The position numbers and the translations under genes are program-made. 64,000 nucleotides of DNA from an uncultured Eubacteriales bacterium (GTDB lineage: Bacteria > Bacillota > Clostridia > Peptostreptococcales > Anaerovoracaceae), in the NCBI GenBank assembly GCA_902786355.1, contig CADABZ010000003.1:1-64000 (forward strand), in the 5' to 3' direction. Shown one piece after another: positions 58,136 through 64,000 of the stretch. The notes beneath the pieces are model-generated. The model worked only from the letters and a program-made list of their open reading frames with translations, had not been told where the DNA came from and ran no database searches. The first letter of the stretch is position 1; each line of letters begins with the position of its first letter.

Positions 58136-59755
58136 ATGAGTATAAGAACAGAAAGCATCAAAGTGATCGATTTTATCGATGCCCTGGGACTTGCAGGCAT
58201 CCTTACATCAGTGGACGGCGAATCAGCTTGCTCATCAGTTATATCCTACGTTACAGATCCTGATAAAGCTGCAAGAGCCGGCAGAGAAGTCACCGGCGTC
58301 ACCTACAATTCACGCGAAGCAGCACCCGGATCGCTTTTCGTATGCAAGGGGGCGCATTTCAAGGAAAAATATCTTGAGGATGCAATAGAAGCAGGTGCGG
58401 TCTGCTACGTCAGGGAAGACCCGAAAGGAAGCGGCGGACTTACATGCAGCATAACAGAAGATACCAGCTTCGAAAAAAGGCCGGGCTGCATCGGCATAAC
58501 TGTCAGCGATATCCGAAAGGCTATGCCGGTAATAGCGGAGACATTCTACGGAAGGCTCTCAGATGAGCTCTGCATGATAGGCATAACAGGAACCAAGGGC
58601 AAATCCACCACTGCCTATTTCGTCCGCTATATCCTTGACGACTATATGGCTGCAACCGGAGGCAAGAGGACTGCTATCTGTTCAGGTATAGACAACTATG
58701 ACGGAGTCATCGAAGAAGAATCACATCTGACGACTCCTGAGATCATGGAGCTGTATCAGCACATGAACAACGCTCTTTCAAGCGGGATCGGATACATGAC
58801 TATGGAAGTTTCCAGCCAGGCTCTCAAGTATGACAGAGTCGACGGTATCATGTTCGACGCAGGAGCATTTCTCAATATAGGATCAGATCATATCAGTGCT
58901 ATCGAGCACCCGGATTTCAATGATTATCTTGAATCCAAGCTGAGACTGTTCTCGCATTGCCGCAGGGCCTGCATCAATCTTGACTGCGAGGAGCAGGAGA
59001 GGATACGCAAGGCATCTGCAGACTGCCCGGATGTCATAACATTCAGCCAGAAGGACAGCAGCGCGAACGTATACGCGTATGATGTGGTTTCGAAAGAAGG
59101 CAAGGTAAGCCTGCATATCAGACTCAGGGACGTCAAGGGCGCGGAAGATTTTGATGAAGAGTTCACACTCGGTACATTCGGGACTATCAATGTCGAGAAT
59201 GCTCTTGCAGCAGTAGCGCTCACAGCCCTTGCCGGTGTTCCTGCAGAATATATGAAGTCAGGACTTGCCAAGGCCAAGTCTCCGGGCAGAATGGAAGTGT
59301 TCTACAGTGAAGACGGCAAGCGCATAGCGATAGTCGATTACGCACACAACAAGCTCAGCTATGAGAGATTCTTTGAAACTATCAAAGATGAGTTCCCGGG
59401 CAAAAAAATGATGATCGTCTTCGGCTGCCCGGGCGGCAAGGCTTTTGCAAGACGTGAGGAGCTCGGAACTATCGCGGGCCGCAGCTGCTCATATACGATA
59501 GTTACGGAAGAAGATTACGGCGAAGAAGATGTCAACAAGATCTGCCGCGAGATAGGAAAGTTCGTTGCCGCTGCCGGAGGAAAATACGAGATCATCACAG
59601 ACAGAGTCGAGGCTATCAAAAAGGCCATTACTCTGATGGATGATGACACGATTCTCTTCCTGCCGGGCAAAGGGCGCGAGACAAGAGAAAAGCGCGGCAT
59701 AGAGTATATCGATACTCCTTCGGATGCAGACGTCGTGATCGAGTACATGAAATAA
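58136..59755 (+). CDS. murE: MurE-like UDP-MurNAc-tripeptide synthetase
   Basis: A 539-residue Mur ligase adding the third amino acid of the peptidoglycan stem. N-terminal TYNSREAAPGSLFV, P-loop ITGTKGKSTTAYF, the LTTPEIMEL and MEVSSQALKYDRV blocks, and PGKGRET near the C-terminus define MurE. The DNPR motif of meso-diaminopimelate enzymes is replaced by TEEDYGEEDV, and VFGCPGGKAFARREELG matches the streptococcal/lactobacillal branch, which uses lysine or another diamino acid. Substrate is therefore not mDAP (inference). It lies 18 bases before a FemAB gene. Confidence 0.88.
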   Translation: MSIRTESIKVIDFIDALGLAGILTSVDGESACSSVISYVTDPDKAARAGREVTGVTYNSREAAPGSLFVCKGAHFKEKYLEDAIEAGAVCYVREDPKGSGGLTCSITEDTSFEKRPGCIGITVSDIRKAMPVIAETFYGRLSDELCMIGITGTKGKSTTAYFVRYILDDYMAATGGKRTAICSGIDNYDGVIEEESHLTTPEIMELYQHMNNALSSGIGYMTMEVSSQALKYDRVDGIMFDAGAFLNIGSDHISAIEHPDFNDYLESKLRLFSHCRRACINLDCEEQERIRKASADCPDVITFSQKDSSANVYAYDVVSKEGKVSLHIRLRDVKGAEDFDEEFTLGTFGTINVENALAAVALTALAGVPAEYMKSGLAKAKSPGRMEVFYSEDGKRIAIVDYAHNKLSYERFFETIKDEFPGKKMMIVFGCPGGKAFARREELGTIAGRSCSYTIVTEEDYGEEDVNKICREIGKFVAAAGGKYEIITDRVEAIKKAITLMDDDTILFLPGKGRETREKRGIEYIDTPSDADVVIEYMK

Positions 59756-59773
59756 ACGTTTCCGGAAGGACAT

Positions 59774-61081
59774 TTGGATCAGATGAACAATTATACTTTT
59801 GATGAAAATCTAAGCAGGGAAGAATTCGGCTCGCTCCGGGATAATAAAAGCGTCAAGACACATTTTCTCGGTTCATACGCATGGGGCGAAGTATCAGGTG
59901 AGGGCAACTGGGTGCCTTACTATACCGGCGTCAGGAAAGACGGCGAGATAGTCGCAACGGCTCTTATCCTGCAGAAAAGGCTGGTCGCAGGCTATTCATA
60001 CTGCTATATACCAAGAGGCTTCACTATGGACTGGAGCGACACAGAGCTCCTGAGATACATGACAGCTGCTGTTAAGGATTTCTGCCGCAGACATAAGTCT
60101 ATCTTCTTCAAGATAGACCCGGATATCAGATACCATGTGATAGATGACAATGGCAGACCGGTTGACGGAGAGAATAATGAGAGACTGGTCAGAGAGCTTG
60201 AGGATCAGGGATATGAGCATCTGCCGCTGACATATTTCTTTGACAGCGAGCAGCCGAGATTCACATTCAGGATCAGGACAGACAGGGATATCAAAGACAT
60301 CCGCAGCGGATATGACAAGATCGTAAAGCGCAGACTCAGGCAGGCTGCAGCTGACGGAGTAGAGATCGTCGAGGGCGGCAGGGAAGATGTCGATGAGTTC
60401 GTCAGACTCATGACCATGACTGAACAGAGACAGGGCTTCTTCTCACATCATCCTGACTATTATCAGAAGTTCTACGATATTCTCAGCAAAGAGGATATGG
60501 CAGGCCTGTATTTCGCAAAGATAGATATTCCTGCGCTCACAGCCAGACTCATTAAGGAAGAAGAGGATCTTGCCGCCGAAAAGACTTCACTGGAGTCTTC
60601 TGAAGGTCCTAAGAACAAAAAGACCGAGGGAAGGATCAAGAGCATCAATGAAAGACTCGGAGCAATATCACGCCAGCTTGATTCACTTAAGGACAGTCCG
60701 CAGAAGGTCGTCACTGCATCAGCTCAGCTGCTCGTCACATACGGAGATAAAGTATGGACCCTTTATGCAGGAAATGACATGGAATACGGAAAGTTCTACA
60801 GCAATTATGCGATGTTTGACTATTGCGTTGAGACAGCTCAGAAGACAGGCGCGCAGTTCCTGGACGCTTTCGGGACAGTCGGAAAGCCGGGCGTCGATGC
60901 ACAGCTTGACGGACTTCACGAGTTCAAAAAGCGCTGGGGCGGTGAATATACTGAATTCATAGGTGAGTTCAATTACATAACCAACAGACCTGTGTACCTC
61001 GCATACAGCATACTCATCCCGATACGCAGAGCGATTGTAAGCAGAAGACTTCTGAAGGAAGTCGCATCCGGAAACAGATAA
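59774..61081 (+). CDS. FemAB family peptidyltransferase (peptidoglycan cross-bridge)
   Basis: A 435-residue aminoacyl-tRNA-dependent transferase of the FemX/FemAB type. These enzymes add amino acids to the stem-peptide side chain of lipid II. It has two GNAT-like halves and a charged coiled-coil arm (about residues 258-310, LIKEEEDLAAEKTSLE and after), the tRNA-binding-like insertion of Fem proteins. The TTG at 59774 was kept; ATG at 59783 is an alternative. Genomic pairing with the lysine-type MurE supports a cross-bridge role. Confidence 0.88.
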   Translation: MDQMNNYTFDENLSREEFGSLRDNKSVKTHFLGSYAWGEVSGEGNWVPYYTGVRKDGEIVATALILQKRLVAGYSYCYIPRGFTMDWSDTELLRYMTAAVKDFCRRHKSIFFKIDPDIRYHVIDDNGRPVDGENNERLVRELEDQGYEHLPLTYFFDSEQPRFTFRIRTDRDIKDIRSGYDKIVKRRLRQAAADGVEIVEGGREDVDEFVRLMTMTEQRQGFFSHHPDYYQKFYDILSKEDMAGLYFAKIDIPALTARLIKEEEDLAAEKTSLESSEGPKNKKTEGRIKSINERLGAISRQLDSLKDSPQKVVTASAQLLVTYGDKVWTLYAGNDMEYGKFYSNYAMFDYCVETAQKTGAQFLDAFGTVGKPGVDAQLDGLHEFKKRWGGEYTEFIGEFNYITNRPVYLAYSILIPIRRAIVSRRLLKEVASGNR

Positions 61082-61101
61082 CAGAACACTCATTGAAACT
61101 G

Positions 61102-61149
61102 AAAAGACCTCCATTTTGCCGGCGTTGACCGGCGAAAGGGAGGTCTTTT
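61102..61149. terminator. Bidirectional terminator between converging wall genes
   Basis: AAAAGACCTCC (61102-61112) pairs with GGAGGTCTTTT (61139-61149) around a second CCGG/CCGG stem. It has T runs on both strands, serving the FemAB gene and the convergent fused ATP-grasp gene. Confidence 0.85.
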
Positions 61150-61185
61150 GTATTCAGTATGATCAGAAGGACAGAGCGTCCGCTG

Positions 61186-63582
61186 TCACTGATCTTCTTT
61201 CTCTGTATAGTACCTGCGGTAATTGCGTATGCTTCTCGCATCCAGCTTCAGATCGTGAATGAGACGCTTCGGATGCTTTTCACCGGCGTTTCTGAATGTT
61301 CCGCCGTATCTGCCCTGACGCACGAGCTCAAGAGCCCTGGATCTCATTTCCTTATCTTTAATGTACTTTCTGACTATGCTCAGCGGCACATCAGCCCAGA
61401 GGACTTCGTCATAGGATCTCTCGGTCCCTGATCCGGCATTCAGTATGACATCCTCAGCCACACATTTTGCCAGATTATGGCCTGCAAGAGTCACATAATA
61501 GCTGCTGCGTCCCATTCGAGGGTTGAAGTCAAACACCTTGAAGGTGCCGTCGCGCCTGTCGTATTTGAGATCCACATTGAAGTATCCGAAATAAGGAACT
61601 GCAGATACGAGCTTTTCTACTGTGTCATATACGCTGTCGTCGCCTGATGCGAGGATGACGGTATAGTTTCCGATCGCCATAGGATAGTAATCCTCGAGCA
61701 GAGGCTGTCCCATCGAGAGAAGAGCAGCCGTGCCGTCTGTGCGGATGTATCCGTTGACGACTCGCATATTATCGTCACCTCCCGGGATGAACTCCTGTAT
61801 GAGCATCGCACCGCTGTATCCGGCATCATATGTTGAGGCTGCCGCTGCACTGAGCTCTTCCGGCGAGTTGATGATGAATGCTTTCTTCTGGCCTTCAAAA
61901 GGATGAGCGTTGTAATCATCAGCATCGTCCGGCTTGAGGACAAGCGGATATCCGAAAGGAAGCTCCGGAAGAGATGCATCACGGATGACGACCGTCTTCG
62001 GATACGGGATCCCGGCTTTTTCGCATATGCTGTAGAATTTTACCTTGGAATTGACAGCATCTACCGCCTCATAATCAGGGCATACCGATACATAGACAGG
62101 GTCGAGTCTGTCACGGCATTTTGACAGAAGCCTGGTATAGCTGTCTCCGCATGAGAGGAGCAGAGCCCTGCGTCCGCCGAACATAGGAGCGGCATCGTTG
62201 AGAACGGAGACAAAAGTCTCAGGTTCAGTGAAATCAGGGGTGCAGTGCACTTCGATGAAGGCTGAATGTGCAGTGTCGCTGAGAGGATAGTGGCCGAATG
62301 CATAGCTGCTGATGCCGTATGCCTCATGAAATGCTCTTGCCATGTTGTAGGCGTTGGTCTCTGTTCCGAGGAGAACAGGAACAAACCTTGAGCCTGTGTC
62401 TGTCATATCAGCGATCCTTTCGATGTCTGCCATTTCATGTCTTGTAGGAAGCAGCACTATACCTTCAGATATCCTGGATGCTTCAGGGCAGGAAGCTGCT
62501 GCCTCATCGCATCTGAACACTTCTCTGTCAGTAACACCCGGGAAAAGCAGGGGACGGCCCCATGTGCTGCTGTAAAAACCGCTTCTGTTAAGCATTGAGG
62601 AGAGACTCTCAGCCTCGGCCTCGCTGCCGGCTATCAGAGGGAACCACAGAAGAGGTTGGTCTGTATCAAGAGCAGCCTTCGGGACTTCGATCCCGGCACC
62701 TGAGCTCCTGAAATAATCACCGTAATACTTCACTGCCCTGGATCTCAGCTCTTCATTCTGATCGAGATCAGACATAGCAGATATGACGCGGGCTGCAGTC
62801 ACTGAGCCTGGTACTGTAGGGTCAAGGAGAGTATCTCCGCTGAGTTCTTCTGCTGAGATCCCCGGAATGAAAGCTCTTCTGTCTGTCCAGCGCTGCCTCA
62901 GAGGCCGCCTTATCTTCATAGGCAGGTGATTGAGTATGCGGAATCTCGTGAGGTACTGAGGGACGGCTTTCTCCACCCGTGTATCTGCCGCAGGCAGTGA
63001 CAGGAAGCTCTGGACGAGAGCTTCTCTGAGGACCTGATCTGACATTTCAGGAGATATCCATACGGCTCCGCCGAAAAGTGAATCGAGCATTTTCTCAAGA
63101 CCGAATGAATGCACGGAAATATCCGCAGCCGGAGCGCCGTCAGGTGTCCTTGCCATGCGGCAGACACACTGCGCACAGTCCTCGATGACTACGGCGCCTG
63201 CACTGCGTGCTTTTGCCGCTGAGCGGTTGAATGAATCGTTATCTATAATGCCGAATGTATGCTGGATGACTACAGCGCGGGTGCGGCTGTCAGCTGAAAG
63301 CTTCTCAGGATCAAGCGAGAGCGTGGCAGCTGAGATATCCTGGTATTTTATGTCGAGATGCCCTGCGAGAACAGCCTCAGGTACCGTAGAGCATGTAAAA
63401 GGCTGTATAATGACATCTCCTAATCCGGAATGCCTTCTGATCTGTTCAAATACAGTCTGCATCGCTTCTCTGGCACGGAAGGTGAGAAACCATTCATCAG
63501 GATCTGTGCCGGTGCGCCTGGCAAGAAGGATCCTGAGATCTCTGCATTCTGATGTTTCATTATTTCTTATATCCTGCATCAT
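61186..63582 (-). CDS. PLP aminotransferase-like domain fused to D-aspartate-ligase-like ATP-grasp domain
   Basis: A 798-residue two-part protein. Residues 1-395 resemble DegT/DnrJ-type PLP enzymes: VVIQHTFG, VIEDCAQCV (Asp135) and HSFGLEKMLDSLFGGA with probable Schiff-base Lys164. Residues 400-798 are an ATP-grasp ligase of the type at 20475: VPVLLGTETNAYNMARAFHE, YPLVLKPDD, MLIQEFIPGGDDN and FDFNPRMGRSSYY. The two ATP-grasp proteins share the AFHEAYG and NPRxGxSSYYVT blocks. An amino-acid racemase or aminotransferase feeding the ligase is plausible. ATG 63582 has GGAGG; upstream ATG 63651 does not. Confidence 0.8.
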   Translation of the reverse strand: MMQDIRNNETSECRDLRILLARRTGTDPDEWFLTFRAREAMQTVFEQIRRHSGLGDVIIQPFTCSTVPEAVLAGHLDIKYQDISAATLSLDPEKLSADSRTRAVVIQHTFGIIDNDSFNRSAAKARSAGAVVIEDCAQCVCRMARTPDGAPAADISVHSFGLEKMLDSLFGGAVWISPEMSDQVLREALVQSFLSLPAADTRVEKAVPQYLTRFRILNHLPMKIRRPLRQRWTDRRAFIPGISAEELSGDTLLDPTVPGSVTAARVISAMSDLDQNEELRSRAVKYYGDYFRSSGAGIEVPKAALDTDQPLLWFPLIAGSEAEAESLSSMLNRSGFYSSTWGRPLLFPGVTDREVFRCDEAAASCPEASRISEGIVLLPTRHEMADIERIADMTDTGSRFVPVLLGTETNAYNMARAFHEAYGISSYAFGHYPLSDTAHSAFIEVHCTPDFTEPETFVSVLNDAAPMFGGRRALLLSCGDSYTRLLSKCRDRLDPVYVSVCPDYEAVDAVNSKVKFYSICEKAGIPYPKTVVIRDASLPELPFGYPLVLKPDDADDYNAHPFEGQKKAFIINSPEELSAAAASTYDAGYSGAMLIQEFIPGGDDNMRVVNGYIRTDGTAALLSMGQPLLEDYYPMAIGNYTVILASGDDSVYDTVEKLVSAVPYFGYFNVDLKYDRRDGTFKVFDFNPRMGRSSYYVTLAGHNLAKCVAEDVILNAGSGTERSYDEVLWADVPLSIVRKYIKDKEMRSRALELVRQGRYGGTFRNAGEKHPKRLIHDLKLDARSIRNYRRYYTEKEDQ

Positions 63583-63611
63583 CGTTCCTCCGTCAGTAAA
63601 TGTATGGGAAA

Positions 63612-63640
63612 ATTGTAACATAGGGCGCTCTGCAACACAA
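63612..63640 (-). promoter_or_regulatory. Promoter candidate for the fused ATP-grasp gene
   Basis: On the minus strand, TTGTGT (63635-63640) and TACAAT (63612-63617) are 17 bases apart, about 30 bases upstream of the ATG at 63582. It lies back to back with the RNase Y promoter. Confidence 0.55.
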
Positions 63641-63650
63641 TTGATGACCA

Positions 63651-63679
63651 TTGACTAGACAGTTTTGTATAGGTATAAT
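63651..63679 (+). promoter_or_regulatory. Sigma-A promoter of the RNase Y gene
   Basis: TTGACT (63651-63656) and TATAAT (63674-63679), 17-base spacing. The leader of about 150 bases has inverted-repeat elements (GTTCCGGCTCGC and GCGAGAGC ... GGAAC), so it may be structured. Confidence 0.82.
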
Positions 63680-63838
63680 ATTTGGGTAAATTTATGCAAT
63701 TTGACAGCTGTAAGGTTCAGTTCCGGCTCGCAGATAATTCTATGATACATGCGAGAGCTGATAATGCTTGGAACGGGACATTGCCTGCAGCGAAGCAACT
63801 GTATATATTACAAATCTTAACAACATAAGGAGGTGCTT

Positions 63839-64000
63839 ATGACACCATTAGCTATTATCGTCAGCATCGTCCTCCTTATTGTCGGTATACTGATTGGTTA
63901 TATCTATCGCAAGAATATTGGAGAGAAGGCAATCGGAAGCGCTGAGATGCAGGCGAAGAACATACTGCTCGATGCGCAGAATACTGCAGAGAATCTGAAG
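63839..64000 (+). CDS. rny: Ribonuclease Y (N-terminal part, runs off the window)
   Basis: Only the first 54 residues are present: MTPLAIIVSIVLLIVGILIG, a membrane helix, then the start of a charged coiled coil (EMQAKNILLDAQNTAENLK). This is the usual start of RNase Y, the membrane-bound endoribonuclease that begins mRNA decay in Firmicutes. AAGGAGG precedes the ATG. The catalytic KH and HD domains lie beyond the window. Confidence 0.85.
   Translation, partial: MTPLAIIVSIVLLIVGILIGYIYRKNIGEKAIGSAEMQAKNILLDAQNTAENLK

Overview
The window reads as a stretch of chromosome from a Gram-positive anaerobe of the Clostridia; the exact family cannot be fixed from sequence alone. Pointers are the IspH-ribosomal S1 gene fusion, strong GGAGG ribosome binding sites with ATG/GTG/TTG starts, TTGACA-17-TATAAT promoters, the yraN-comM-dprA-topA-hslVU order, a Tad pilus locus without outer-membrane genes, a sortase-anchored VaFE surface protein and a lysine/ornithine-type MurE. 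No phage, insertion sequence or CRISPR array was seen.

Layout. 1-5 kb: tail of an unidentified gene, M18 aminopeptidase, small membrane exporter, proC, and a radical SAM-lexA pair with a possible LexA box. 5-16 kb: one compact operon for a split Mrp/Mbh-type cation/proton antiporter (E, F, G, DUF4040, MbhE-MnhB, C, three antiporter-like subunits and an extra Glu/Pro-rich membrane protein), ending in the ispH-rpsA fusion. 16-21.7 kb: two MurT-like ligases alternating with two GatD-like proteins, then a D-aspartate-ligase-like ATP-grasp enzyme. 21.7-28.8 kb: ion homeostasis (NhaC antiporter, K+ channel, two TrkH, TrkA). 28.9-37.6 kb: HAD phosphatase, yraN, comM, dprA, topA, hslV, hslU, yigZ. 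37.7-39.35 kb: 16 tRNA genes behind one strong promoter and before one terminator. 39.6-51.6 kb: small regulator, DUF3810 protein, Tad pilus locus and a large wall-anchored surface protein. 51.6-58 kb: maf, infC-rpmI-rplT with a leader, a beta-helix glycosidase, nrdR, cmk, radC. 58-63.6 kb: a MurE-like ligase and FemAB-type transferase facing a fused aminotransferase-like/ATP-grasp protein. 63.8 kb: start of RNase Y.

The most unusual content is the cell-wall-like chemistry. Both GatD-like proteins have lost the residues that make GatD a glutaminase, while their MurT partners keep the ATP-binding loop and zinc ribbon. Together with two related ATP-grasp ligases (one fused to a PLP enzyme domain), a MurE without the DNPR motif and a FemAB enzyme, this suggests an unusual peptide-bond or cross-bridge pathway in peptidoglycan, or a related peptide polymer, in which MurT-type activation is no longer fed by glutamine-derived ammonia. 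That is inference. The second notable signal is a roughly 50-residue C-terminal helical module shared by two proteins of the antiporter operon (the MrpG-like subunit and the Glu/Pro-rich membrane protein).
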